This document shows, in pieces, positions 5,646 to 12,713 of a stretch of DNA of 34,896 nucleotides. The notes beneath the pieces were generated by a model. That model saw nothing but the letters and a program-made list of their open reading frames with translations, searched no databases and had not been told where the DNA came from. The DNA comes from a virus, in the IMG/VR virus record IMGVR_UViG_3300030101_001004, positions 1 to 34,896 of that record. The stretch is one strand, 5' to 3'. How positions within the stretch are numbered: the first letter of the stretch is position 1; each line of letters begins with the position of its first letter. Made by a program: the position numbers and the translations under genes.

Positions 5646-5849
5646 ATGACTGGCGGAAAACTACCCTTTAAACTTTTGAATATTATAAGATACGATAATT
5701 ACAGTTATCCAAGAATTTTATTGACTGTAAAAATCATACAAGCACTATACCGTTTTACGGTAACATTAATAACTTTTATTTTAACTATGAGTCTTGGGAT
5801 TATGATCCCGATATTTTTATTTGTCCTTCTTAACATAGGAGGTCAATGA
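5646..5849 (+). CDS. Small membrane protein, 67 aa
   Basis: GAGG lies 5 nt before the ATG. The N-terminal 22 residues are polar. The rest is strongly hydrophobic, forming one long or two short membrane segments at about residues 24-64 (ILLTVKIIQALYRFTVTLIT, then LGIMIPIFLFVLLNI). The gene overlaps the exonuclease gene by 4 bp. Unknown function: an early membrane protein could be a superinfection-exclusion factor, an inner-membrane anchor for replication, or an antiholin. The lysis genes are elsewhere, so holin is less likely. Confidence 0.65.
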   Translation: MTGGKLPFKLLNIIRYDNYSYPRILLTVKIIQALYRFTVTLITFILTMSLGIMIPIFLFVLLNIGGQ

Positions 5850-6787
5850 TGCCTAAACTTACGATAACGGGAAAAGAATTAGGCTGTTCGGAATTACCTA
5901 GTATTGTTGAAACCCATGATGGTTTTACTGGGTATAATAGCAGAAACGATGTCTTAAAAAGGCATATTGATGCTAGAGTTAGTGGTCATGTCGATAATCG
6001 CTTGGGTGATGTGAACGCTAAAGTTAGGGCTGGAAATTATATGGAAGGCACTATAGGGCAGATGGTCCTAGATAAACTGAACCAAATAGGAAAAGTCACT
6101 ACTTCATTACCTACTGAAGCAGATAGAAATCCTCTTGTTCCAGGTCTAGGATCATCACCCGATTACTATGTAACAATACAAGACAGCATTGAGTTTAAAG
6201 ATAACTTTCAAGTATCACACACATTAACAGGTAAAGGATTATTAGAGATTAAAAACTCTACGATACCTGGATTACCAACTAATGTGCGTATTCAATCTCA
6301 AGGGCAAATGCTTTGCGGTAACTACTCCTGGTGCATTATTGCAAGGTTAGTTAGTGGATGGGATTTACAATTGTATGTTGAGTATTCCAACAGAGATGTC
6401 CAAGATAAAATAACAGAAGCTGTTACAGATTTTTGGCATCGTGTTGAAACAGAGGATTACTACGATCCAGACAGTTCTTCAGAAGCTAGTCGTTTAATTA
6501 AAGGTAACGGTATTACAGAGTCAGTAGATTTATCTGGCAATAATGAATTACCTACCTTGATCCATGAATGGAAAGCTAATGAAAAGATTATGAAACATTC
6601 TAAGCAAATTAAAGATGACTTAGAGATTCATATGAAGTCTATACTAGGTCAGAACGAAGTAGCCAAGTGTCAAAACTATGAAATACGACACACTACTGTC
6701 ACATATAAACCACAGCCAGAGAAGGTAGTACCAGCTAAAGAAGGTTACAGCACTAGACGTTTTGGCATTAAGGAGTTGAATGAGTAA
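5846..6787 (+). CDS. YqaJ-like viral recombinase exonuclease
   Basis: The 313-residue protein has PD-(D/E)XK nuclease features. E67 sits in NYMEGTIGQ, D106 in GSSPDYYV, and E134/K136 in GLLEIKNS, followed by the Q motif QSQGQMLCG (about 150-158). This order is typical of YqaJ/lambda-exo-family 5'-3' exonucleases. They resect double-stranded ends and hand single strands to an annealase, here the next gene (8-bp overlap). The start has AGGAGGTCA just upstream. Two consecutive ATG codons are present; the first overlaps the membrane-protein stop. The pair should act in recombination-dependent replication and concatemer formation. Confidence 0.85.
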   Translation: MMPKLTITGKELGCSELPSIVETHDGFTGYNSRNDVLKRHIDARVSGHVDNRLGDVNAKVRAGNYMEGTIGQMVLDKLNQIGKVTTSLPTEADRNPLVPGLGSSPDYYVTIQDSIEFKDNFQVSHTLTGKGLLEIKNSTIPGLPTNVRIQSQGQMLCGNYSWCIIARLVSGWDLQLYVEYSNRDVQDKITEAVTDFWHRVETEDYYDPDSSSEASRLIKGNGITESVDLSGNNELPTLIHEWKANEKIMKHSKQIKDDLEIHMKSILGQNEVAKCQNYEIRHTTVTYKPQPEKVVPAKEGYSTRRFGIKELNE

Positions 6788-7445
6788 TATATATTTAAAG
6801 ATGAACAATGTTATGGCTGGATGTAAGCCCATTGTTAAAGATAAAGCCAAAGGTATTCCATATCCTGTACTGCCTTGGAATAAAGTGTCAGACATGGTGA
6901 AGGATCTATTAGTTAAAGAAAAGATAACTTTTATACCACAAATCAGAGAAACAATTGCCAATGGTAATATGACTATCACAACAGTTGATGGTGAGTTTAT
7001 TAATGCAGAAAATCCAGAAGAGAAGATTACGATTAATGGTTTTACTGGATACGGTATTGATAGTTCAGATAAAGGACCAGGTAAGGCTTACTCTTATGCC
7101 ATCAAATATTTATTTATTAAAACATTTTGTATGCAGATTGGTGATGATGAGGATAGTGAAAAATCTAATCCTCAAGCACAGCCAATTGATAAGCTAGTGA
7201 AAGTAGCTGATAAAAAAGTTGTTAATCTTAATTCGAAGAAGCAAGATGATATTATTGTTGCAATGCAACGTATAGTTAAAAATGCTGAAGCTACTTTAGA
7301 AACAAGACAAGCAGATTTAGAAAATTATTTTTTTAATCAAGACTCGGTTATTAAAACACTTTCACCAGCACAGCAAAAACAACTGACAGAAATATTTGAT
7401 AGTTATCATCGTCAAATACGAGCAAAGATTAAGGGTACAAAATGA
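6780..7445 (+). CDS. erf: ERF-family single-strand annealing protein
   Basis: The 221-residue protein has the ERF core at about residues 1-125. YPVLPWNKVSDMV is followed by a beta-rich stretch and the signature DKGPGKAYSYAIKYLFIKTF (97-116), then GDDEDSE. A linker rich in Gln/Pro/Lys leads to a helical C-terminal domain (about 150-221). ERF proteins anneal complementary single strands during phage recombination and circularisation. The overlap with the exonuclease gene and the 4-bp overlap with the next gene indicate one operon. Confidence 0.9.
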   Translation: MSNIYLKMNNVMAGCKPIVKDKAKGIPYPVLPWNKVSDMVKDLLVKEKITFIPQIRETIANGNMTITTVDGEFINAENPEEKITINGFTGYGIDSSDKGPGKAYSYAIKYLFIKTFCMQIGDDEDSEKSNPQAQPIDKLVKVADKKVVNLNSKKQDDIIVAMQRIVKNAEATLETRQADLENYFFNQDSVIKTLSPAQQKQLTEIFDSYHRQIRAKIKGTK

Positions 7446-7651
7446 TAGGTCCTACTGAGAAGCAACAGAGGTGTCTAAACTTTATTAAAGATTTTTTAGA
7501 TAAAGAAAAGAGATCACCTACACTTAGACAGATTAAAGATCATCTTGAATTAAAATCACATACTTCTGTTTGGCATATGCTTAGACGTATGGAAGAGAGA
7601 AATTTAATTAAAGTTCATATTGGTAAAGCAAATGGGATTGAGGTCCTATGA
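7442..7651 (+). CDS. LexA-type DNA-binding domain protein, 69 aa
   Basis: All 69 residues correspond to the LexA N-terminal winged-helix domain. EKQQRCLNFIKDFL is the first helix, SPTLRQIKDHL enters the helix-turn-helix, and SHTSVWHMLRRMEERNLIKV is the recognition helix and wing. The LexA peptidase domain (Ser-Lys dyad) is absent, so it cannot be inactivated by RecA-stimulated self-cleavage. It probably represses or times transcription of phage, or possibly host SOS, genes. The palindrome at 2757-2777 is a candidate site. The gene overlaps its neighbours on both sides by 4 bp. Confidence 0.75.
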   Translation: MIGPTEKQQRCLNFIKDFLDKEKRSPTLRQIKDHLELKSHTSVWHMLRRMEERNLIKVHIGKANGIEVL

Positions 7652-7773
7652 CGGAACAAGAAATAAATTTTGATACTGCAAAAATAGAGAAGTGGATGGA
7701 AGATAACAAGGACAATCCGTATGTTATAATACTTGGCAACATTTGGCTTCGTAAATTGTGGAATTTAATATAG
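7648..7773 (+). CDS. Hypothetical protein, 41 aa
   Basis: The ATGA overlap with the LexA-like gene and the GAGGTCCT just upstream support a coupled start at 7648. The 41-residue product is amphipathic: an acidic N-terminal half (EKWMEDNKDNP) and a hydrophobic C-terminal half (YVIILGNIWLRKLWNLI) that could sit at a membrane. It is the last gene of the rightward unit and has no recognised family. Confidence 0.6.
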   Translation: MTEQEINFDTAKIEKWMEDNKDNPYVIILGNIWLRKLWNLI

Positions 7774-7774
7774 T

Positions 7775-7811
7775 TTCTAAAGAGGTTTTTGTTTTTTTTC
7801 CTACTTTAGAA
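7775..7811 (+). terminator. Hairpin with U-rich loop at the end of the rightward unit
   Basis: TTCTAAAG (7775-7782) pairs perfectly with CTTTAGAA (7804-7811), extended by AGG/CCT with one bulged A. The 14-nt loop is all T except one G. It begins 2 bp after the stop of the last plus-strand gene. It is not a classic terminator because the U-tract is inside the loop, but the position argues for a role in ending or protecting the transcript. Confidence 0.4.
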
Positions 7812-7813
7812 TA

Positions 7814-7847
7814 GGGGCTGGTTCCTCCTGAGTTAAAAACTAGCCCC
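7814..7847. terminator. GC-rich hairpin in the convergent region
   Basis: GGGGCTGGTT (7814-7823) pairs with AACTAGCCCC (7838-7847), 10 bp with one G:T, around a 14-nt loop. No U-run follows on either strand, so intrinsic termination is unproven. It lies between the ends of the two converging units and could stall either polymerase or stabilise a 3' end. Confidence 0.35.
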
Positions 7848-7905
7848 ACCCTCTAATTAGCCATATAAAGACCATACAAGAGGTTTAGTGTTTTTAAGGC
7901 ACAAT

Positions 7906-7920
7906 CACCCTAGAAGGGTG
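7906..7920. terminator. Small perfect hairpin after the last leftward gene
   Basis: CACCCT (7906-7911) and AGGGTG (7915-7920) form a perfect 6-bp stem with a 3-nt loop. It lies 12 bp beyond the stop of the last minus-strand gene. It lacks a U-tract on either strand. It could still mark a transcript end; the evidence is position and symmetry only. Confidence 0.3.
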
Positions 7921-7932
7921 CTACAAACGTAT

Positions 7933-8217
7933 TTATAGGGGTATTCTGAGGACCTTTTTGACGATACCTACAGGAAAAACATTGCGATCACCGTAAGATT
8001 CATCATTATCTACTTGATAGGTAGCAAATGTATAAATGTAGTCTTTTGTTCGCTTGTATAAATAACATTTACTAATTAAGTTTGCTGGTTTCATTTTTCC
8101 AAACTCTTCTGCTGTAGCAATACTGCTGTCACCTAAAATATCTTGCCAATGTATTTCTACTTCGGGATACTTCTTACCGTGTACTGTTATAAATTTATAT
8201 TTTCGTGAGTTCGCCAT
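7933..8217 (-). CDS. Hypothetical protein, 94 aa
   Basis: The ATG at 8217 follows a purine-rich GGTGGAAGGTGG stretch; a GTG four codons upstream is possible but less likely. The 94-residue soluble protein is beta-rich with many aromatic residues (MANSRKYKFITVHGKKYPEV, then CYLYKRTKDYIYTFATYQV). It is the last gene of the leftward unit and overlaps the phosphoesterase gene by 23 bp. No domain is recognised. The overlap suggests co-expression with the phosphoesterase. Confidence 0.7.
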   Translation of the reverse strand: MANSRKYKFITVHGKKYPEVEIHWQDILGDSSIATAEEFGKMKPANLISKCYLYKRTKDYIYTFATYQVDNDESYGDRNVFPVGIVKKVLRIPL

Positions 8218-8914
8218 CCCACCTTCCACCTTTTAATAATCGCATTGGTATTAAATGTGGTATGCCTTTGTTGATTAACAGACACCCAAGTACAGGCCTA
8301 GCTAGTGATCCATTTCTGGAATATGCAAAAGCCATACTATCTTTATCTATCATGCTTCCAATTGTACACGCCCACTTTAAACTTTCTGGTGTAGAAAAAT
8401 AGGTAGATGTATAAACAGAATGAAAATGTGATTGCACATACCCATCGTAACCAAGAGCCTGGGCTGACTTCACACAATCTTTATTAAGGTTATGTATAAA
8501 ATAAAAAGAACCCCATTTAGATTTGATTAATATATGTGGATGCCAGGTCCATCTTCTTTTATCTACCTCTAATACATCTGCATAATCTTTTATCATTTGC
8601 TCTGGTAGCATATGTTGTTTTCTTCTACGGTAAAGAAGGGAACCATGATTAGAATGTAAGAACATCATATCGGGAACAATCTCTTGTAACTTATGTAAAA
8701 AATTTTTAGCTAAGTCTAATTCTTTAGTAGGTGCATCTAAGTCTGGATCGGGTGAATGAAAAGAAAAACTACTACCATCTATCTCATCACCCATACAAAC
8801 CCATCTAGTAGGCTTATACTTTTTCTTACACGCTTTAATAAAAGCTAATGCATCTCTATGCTGGTAGGGAGAATGAAGGTCAGAGATACAAAATATTCTT
8901 TTGTTTATGTCCAT
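8195..8914 (-). CDS. Calcineurin-like metallophosphoesterase
   Basis: The 239-residue protein carries the ordered metal-binding motifs of this family. SDLHS (D12, H14) is the D-x-H motif and GDEID (D43) the GD-x-x-D. HSNHG (N89, H90) replaces the usual GNHD/E, FIHN carries H141, and QSHFHS (H163, H165) replaces the usual GHTH. These enzymes hydrolyse phosphodiesters or phosphomonoesters with two metal ions. Phage members vary and the substrate cannot be told from sequence; nucleic acid ends or nucleotides are likely. It follows the holin directly and precedes the last gene of the unit. Confidence 0.8.
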   Translation of the reverse strand: MDINKRIFCISDLHSPYQHRDALAFIKACKKKYKPTRWVCMGDEIDGSSFSFHSPDPDLDAPTKELDLAKNFLHKLQEIVPDMMFLHSNHGSLLYRRRKQHMLPEQMIKDYADVLEVDKRRWTWHPHILIKSKWGSFYFIHNLNKDCVKSAQALGYDGYVQSHFHSVYTSTYFSTPESLKWACTIGSMIDKDSMAFAYSRNGSLARPVLGCLLINKGIPHLIPMRLLKGGRWDGELTKI

Positions 8915-9295
8915 CTATTTTTTAAGAAACTTAGTCATGGATCTCAGTCCAAAACTACTTCCAATCGCACCGTACATGGCAAATTGAAACCATTGGGGCG
9001 TGGCACTTAAAGCAACAAAGCCTTTTTCTACATAAGGAGTAAAGGGAGGTATAAAACATCCACCAATTATTAAAATAAATAATATAGTCCACGCTTCATC
9101 AGCCCATGTTGCGTTTTGATTTTTTAATGCAGTTAAATCATAATCAATTTCACCAGATATTTGTTTCTTCATAATATCTGTTTTACTTTTTATCTCAGTA
9201 ATTTTTTGTTCTGCCTTTGCTTTCTTAGTTTCTGTGTAACCTTTGACAGCACTACCAACAATATTTGCAACAGGTCCAAGTAACATATTTAACAT
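8915..9295 (-). CDS. Holin, 3-TM GTA-holin-like
   Basis: The 126-residue protein resembles the 3-TM holin family described from gene transfer agents. A hydrophobic N-terminus is at residues 3-18, followed by a charged coiled-coil stretch (about 20-60). Two membrane segments come next (about 70-88 WTILFILIIGGCFIPP, and 100-118 FQFAMYGAIGSSFGL), and the end is basic (RSMTKFLKK). Its TAATG overlap with the lysozyme stop makes a lysozyme-holin cassette. It would form inner-membrane lesions that let lysozyme reach peptidoglycan at the end of infection. Confidence 0.75.
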   Translation of the reverse strand: MLNMLLGPVANIVGSAVKGYTETKKAKAEQKITEIKSKTDIMKKQISGEIDYDLTALKNQNATWADEAWTILFILIIGGCFIPPFTPYVEKGFVALSATPQWFQFAMYGAIGSSFGLRSMTKFLKK

Positions 9296-9744
9296 TATAT
9301 TTCCCTCAACTTTCTTGATATTTCTTCTACTCTATGTGGTACTTGACGATTCCATTTCGAGTCTTTTATTTCTTCGGATGCTTCTTGGTGTTTTCCTTCT
9401 TTAATAAATTTTATTGTCTTGCCAAATTTACTAAACCCATTTTTTCCAAGGACAAAAACACATTCTATCCCAGCTTCCTTCGCCATTGGATGACAGTCAC
9501 CTAACAATTCATCTGCCCCAGCTTTGGCTATAGCGAAGTCTACCTCAAATAATTTCTGAACGAAGTCATAGGTGTACTCTTTATTGACATCTATCTTATC
9601 ACTTGCTTTAACACGGTGGCCTATACCTATAGTATAAAATGGTTCTTTGACTGGACCATCGGCTGTGTTGTATTCTAATTGATAGGCTTTTAATCGTAAG
9701 CCTTCACTATTTGTAATCTCTTCTTTTAATCTGTCGTAGTCCAT
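9295..9744 (-). CDS. Phage lysozyme (T4-lysozyme-like, GH24)
   Basis: The 149-residue protein resembles T4-type lysozyme. The catalytic glutamate is E14 in NSEGLRLKAY, followed by FYTIGIGH (36-43). The C-terminal half follows the family pattern (FVLGKNGFSKFGKTIKFI, KDSKWNRQVPHRVEEISRKL). These enzymes cleave the beta-1,4 bond between MurNAc and GlcNAc. No signal peptide is present, so export depends on the holin encoded next (TAATG overlap). The start at 9744 overlaps the previous gene by 19 bp. Confidence 0.85.
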   Translation of the reverse strand: MDYDRLKEEITNSEGLRLKAYQLEYNTADGPVKEPFYTIGIGHRVKASDKIDVNKEYTYDFVQKLFEVDFAIAKAGADELLGDCHPMAKEAGIECVFVLGKNGFSKFGKTIKFIKEGKHQEASEEIKDSKWNRQVPHRVEEISRKLREI

Positions 9745-9965
9745 ATAGTATTCTTTCCATTCATATTTGTTTCTTCAAAACACTTAGTTCGCATATACAA
9801 ACCTCGTTCTGTAAACTCTGGATGGAGTACGCTTATCAACTCATTCATCTTGAAATTGCACTCTGCCAAGGTTTCAAATTTCACAGGTATCCTAACATCA
9901 AAACACAGATTTGTCGATTGTATGTTTGAAACGCACAAAATACCAGCAATAATATAGTTAATCAT
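9726..9965 (-). CDS. Small exported protein, 79 aa (possible spanin-related)
   Basis: The ATG at 9965 has a strong GGAGG 5 nt upstream, so this start is preferred over one 11 codons upstream. The first 18 residues (MINYIIAGILCVSNIQST) look like a signal peptide; a lipobox would need a Cys after it and C11 lies inside the segment, so a lipoprotein is uncertain. Three more Cys (C21, C37, C62 approximately) could form disulfides in the periplasm. It lies directly upstream of lysozyme, where spanin subunits are often found, but no spanin family is recognised. Confidence 0.6.
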   Translation of the reverse strand: MINYIIAGILCVSNIQSTNLCFDVRIPVKFETLAECNFKMNELISVLHPEFTERGLYMRTKCFEETNMNGKNTIWTTTD

Positions 9966-9966
9966 A

Positions 9967-10542
9967 CTACCTCCAAGGCTGTCCACATACCCAGCCAACT
10001 AAAGAATAGCGTGTACCTTTTGTGACAGGTTGAACACGATGATATAAGTAACTAGGAAATATAATAGCACCACCTTGCGTAGTTTTATCTAATGTTTTAA
10101 TTCTATCTTTGTCATTAGGATTACCTATTTCAAATTGAAAATTACCACCGTCATATTCTGCTGGATCATTTAATAAAATACTAAAACTAATCTTGCGTAC
10201 TAATCCTTGTAAGTATCCTTCTTCAAAAGGTTTATCTAAATCATTATCCCTATGCCAATCATAGAAATCACCTTCACCGTAGCTAGTGAATTGTATGCAC
10301 TCTATAACCGTAGTTTGTAAGTTCCACCGCAATTGGTCGTTTGCCTGTTGTAATTGTGTATATAATATTTGACCTAAATGAAAGTCGTTCATCCAACTTA
10401 TTTTGGATTTGCGTTGGTCCTGTTGATCCTTCCCCCAGGTCTTGCCCTCCAATAAGTTCTTCTTCCCATTCTGAATTATCGTCTGGCAATCTGTTACTTT
10501 CAAGAAGTTGTTGAAGTAACCATAATTTATAGGTGTTATCAT
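9967..10542 (-). CDS. 2-oxoglutarate/Fe(II) dioxygenase (prolyl-hydroxylase-like)
   Basis: The 191-residue protein has the full iron-binding triad of this superfamily. H97 and D99 are in DWHRDND and H168 in YLYHRVQPV, with R178 (TRYSLVGW) to bind 2-oxoglutarate. The ending, RYSLVGWVCGQPW, is typical of phage PKHD-type hydroxylases common in cyanophages and pelagiphages. These enzymes hydroxylate a protein or small substrate with O2 and 2-oxoglutarate; the phage target is unknown. It ends 1 bp before the small exported protein gene. An overlapping ORF in another frame (10283-10549) is a shadow. Confidence 0.85.
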   Translation of the reverse strand: MITPINYGYFNNFLKVTDCQTIIQNGKKNLLEGKTWGKDQQDQRKSKISWMNDFHLGQILYTQLQQANDQLRWNLQTTVIECIQFTSYGEGDFYDWHRDNDLDKPFEEGYLQGLVRKISFSILLNDPAEYDGGNFQFEIGNPNDKDRIKTLDKTTQGGAIIFPSYLYHRVQPVTKGTRYSLVGWVCGQPWR

Positions 10543-10567
10543 CTGTCATCCATTTCTTCGCTTGTTC

Positions 10568-10762
10568 TTAATCAAAAAATCCCATCCACTTACCAAAGAT
10601 ACCAAGCACCACTCCTATTGCAACTAATGCTTTTAAACCTCCAGAACCCATAGCTGAAAATTTTTGTAAGTTTTTAATTTCTTGTTGCATTGTTTCTTGG
10701 CTTTGCAACATATGCTTTACATCAGTTCGTAGTTCAGCAATTTCTTTTTCCCAATCAGCCAT
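10568..10762 (-). CDS. Membrane-anchored coiled-coil protein, 64 aa
   Basis: Residues 1-38 are a charged amphipathic helix with heptad character (EKEIAELRTDVKHMLQSQET), and residues about 43-61 are a membrane segment (GGLKALVAIGVVLGIFGKWM). This is the build of XhlA-like proteins and small spanin or holin helpers. It shares a TAATG overlap with the next, also coiled-coil and membrane-anchored, protein upstream, so the two probably act as a pair at the inner membrane. A lysis or superinfection role is plausible but not shown. Confidence 0.65.
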   Translation of the reverse strand: MADWEKEIAELRTDVKHMLQSQETMQQEIKNLQKFSAMGSGGLKALVAIGVVLGIFGKWMGFFD

Positions 10763-11280
10763 TACTTCATCTGACTCAAAGGATTATCTAATGATAGCTT
10801 AATTCTTTTATCAATAGTTTCTTCTAGCTTTGTCATTGCTTCATTAATATCTTTATCCAACTCATCCATGTCATCCTCAATTGATGTTAATGTTTCTTTT
10901 AAATCTTTACTATTATCTCTAGCATCTTGTTTTACTTGTTGTTCTACATCTTCAACAATAGACTCTATTCGTCTAACATCAGTTCTAAGATCATTTTTTA
11001 ATTCATTAGCAACATCAGACACCAAAGATACTTCTTGTATAATCATAGATAATTCACCCTGGATCATGTCTACTTCTGATTGTACTAACTCTAATCGTTT
11101 ATCAAAGTCACTTAAATCTGGTGCAACATATTCTTGTATCTGTTCTTTCATATCCAGGTAGTCTTTATAAAATTCAAAACCTCCCCACATAGCACCACCC
11201 AAAGTAGTTAGGGCAGTAATTACTACAAAAATTTTTCCGCCTTTAAATTTTAATCCGCCAGGTAATTCTAGTTCCGCCAT
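10762..11280 (-). CDS. Membrane-anchored long coiled-coil protein, 172 aa
   Basis: A short soluble N-terminus with GGLKFKGGK precedes one membrane segment at about residues 16-35 (IFVVITALTTLGGAMWGGFE). Then comes about 130 residues of almost continuous acidic coiled coil (e.g. LELVQSEVDMIQGELSMIIQ and DNSKDLKETLTSIEDDMDEL). The topology suggests an inner-membrane anchor with a long rod in the periplasm or cytoplasm. It overlaps the secreted acidic-repeat gene by 13 bp and is TAATG-coupled to the 64-aa membrane coiled-coil protein. No family is recognised; an i-spanin-like function would fit the shape. Confidence 0.65.
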   Translation of the reverse strand: MAELELPGGLKFKGGKIFVVITALTTLGGAMWGGFEFYKDYLDMKEQIQEYVAPDLSDFDKRLELVQSEVDMIQGELSMIIQEVSLVSDVANELKNDLRTDVRRIESIVEDVEQQVKQDARDNSKDLKETLTSIEDDMDELDKDINEAMTKLEETIDKRIKLSLDNPLSQMK

Positions 11281-12713
11281 TGACTTTCCACCATTTCGTT
11301 ATGTAACCCATCACTACCAACAAACAAAAGATATTGGCCCATAAGGTTATAATTAATTTCACCATCAGCTAGTACAGCATCATTAAAGAAACCTTGACGG
11401 TCCTCTAATAGTTTTTGACTTTGAAAAAATGATTTGCTGTCACCTAATACTTGCATAACAATTAATGTTTTTAATTGATTAGTAGCATCGTATCTTTTCT
11501 TATCATCCATTGACTTAACAATTTTCTTACCAGCCTTTTCTTTAGCTGACTCTTCCTTCTTTGGTTCTTCCTTTGGTTCCTCTTTAGGCTCTTCCTTTAC
11601 CTCTGCTTTTTCTACTTCTTTTGTTTCTACCTCTGGCTCTGTCATCTCTTCTTCAATAGTTTCTTCTACTGTTGTTTCTATCTCAGCTTCAATCTCTGCT
11701 TCTATTTCTATTTCTATTTCGGTTACCTCTATTTCTATTTCTGGCATTTCCATCTCTATCATTTCAGCCATCTCTGTTTCTACAGTTTCATAAGTTACTT
11801 CTTCCATTTCTATAGGTTCCATAGTCATACCCTCATCAGTATCCACCATGTCATTACTGTCAAAAATATCTTCAACAATATTTATAATTTCTTCTGGTGC
11901 ATCTATGTTAAGAGCAACAAACATTTCTACGGTAGTTATTTCTTGGCTGATAATGGTGTTGATAGTGTTATACAAAATCTCAAGGGAAACGTTTGAGAAC
12001 ATGGGGCCGATTGCCAGATTAATATCTCTACCTCCAATCTCAATAATGACTGTTGTTAAACTACCAGCAAAGTCAAAACTGCTTTCATATGTTTGATAGC
12101 CCGAAGCTGTGCCACTTGCTGAAAGAACATCAGTACCAGAAAAGACATTGGTGTTTCCATCCTTACCTGTAATGTGCATATAGATAGAGTCACTAGCATC
12201 TTGCTTGTCTACTCTAATTTCATAATTAGCTTGACCACCATGTTTAATATTAAGATCAAAAATATTTACTGTCTGAATAAAAGTAGTACCCATACCTTCA
12301 ACACCCATTGTAGATGTAGAGTTACCCGAACCAGTAATCATAGCACACTTAGTAACATTCAATTGACCACAAGCATTTCCAGTAGGCATAGAAGCGGGGC
12401 CTTGACCCCCCCAGTCTGTTTGCATTGAACCGTCTTTAGATTTTACAACGTAGTTGTTATCACTATCTAAAATATCACCAGAGTTTTCATTGGTAACTGT
12501 TGTAGTTGTAATGTCTTTAATTGTTTCTGTTGTAGTAAGAACACCATCTGGTTTATGTTCTACTGTTTCTGTTACTGTTTCAATAATAGTTTCTGTAACA
12601 CTAGGAGTACATAATCCAATAGTATCTGTTGTGCAGTCTACAGCTTTACTAGAAGAGGATAGGCATACCAATATACATAGCCATAGCCATAAATAAAAAC
12701 TTTTCAAGGTCAT
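11268..12713 (-). CDS. Secreted protein with Thr/Val- and Glu-rich repeats, 481 aa
   Basis: A very strong RBS (AGGAGG, 6 nt before the ATG at 12713) fixes the start. Residues 1-24 are a signal peptide (MTLKSFYLWLWLCILVCLSS, cleavage after SKA). A Thr/Val/Glu-rich stretch follows, then a folded region (about 95-250) with several Cys and beta-sandwich-like sequence. The long acidic low-complexity region at about 300-400 has repeats of IEIE, EAEIEAE and KEEPKEEP, and a helical domain ends the protein (about 405-481). It should be exported from the infected cell or sit in the periplasm. It overlaps the previous gene by 65 bp. Function unknown. Confidence 0.7.
   Translation of the reverse strand: MTLKSFYLWLWLCILVCLSSSSKAVDCTTDTIGLCTPSVTETIIETVTETVEHKPDGVLTTTETIKDITTTTVTNENSGDILDSDNNYVVKSKDGSMQTDWGGQGPASMPTGNACGQLNVTKCAMITGSGNSTSTMGVEGMGTTFIQTVNIFDLNIKHGGQANYEIRVDKQDASDSIYMHITGKDGNTNVFSGTDVLSASGTASGYQTYESSFDFAGSLTTVIIEIGGRDINLAIGPMFSNVSLEILYNTINTIISQEITTVEMFVALNIDAPEEIINIVEDIFDSNDMVDTDEGMTMEPIEMEEVTYETVETEMAEMIEMEMPEIEIEVTEIEIEIEAEIEAEIETTVEETIEEEMTEPEVETKEVEKAEVKEEPKEEPKEEPKKEESAKEKAGKKIVKSMDDKKRYDATNQLKTLIVMQVLGDSKSFFQSQKLLEDRQGFFNDAVLADGEINYNLMGQYLLFVGSDGLHNEMVESQWRN

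Noticed and set aside
6644-6979. 111-aa minus-strand membrane-like frame
   Set aside because: It is antisense to the exonuclease/annealase genes; the hydrophobic look comes from reading A-rich coding DNA in reverse.
10283-10549. 88-aa minus-strand frame overlapping the dioxygenase gene
   Set aside because: It shares the 5' part of a gene with an intact catalytic triad downstream; the alternate frame ends early and shows no domain.
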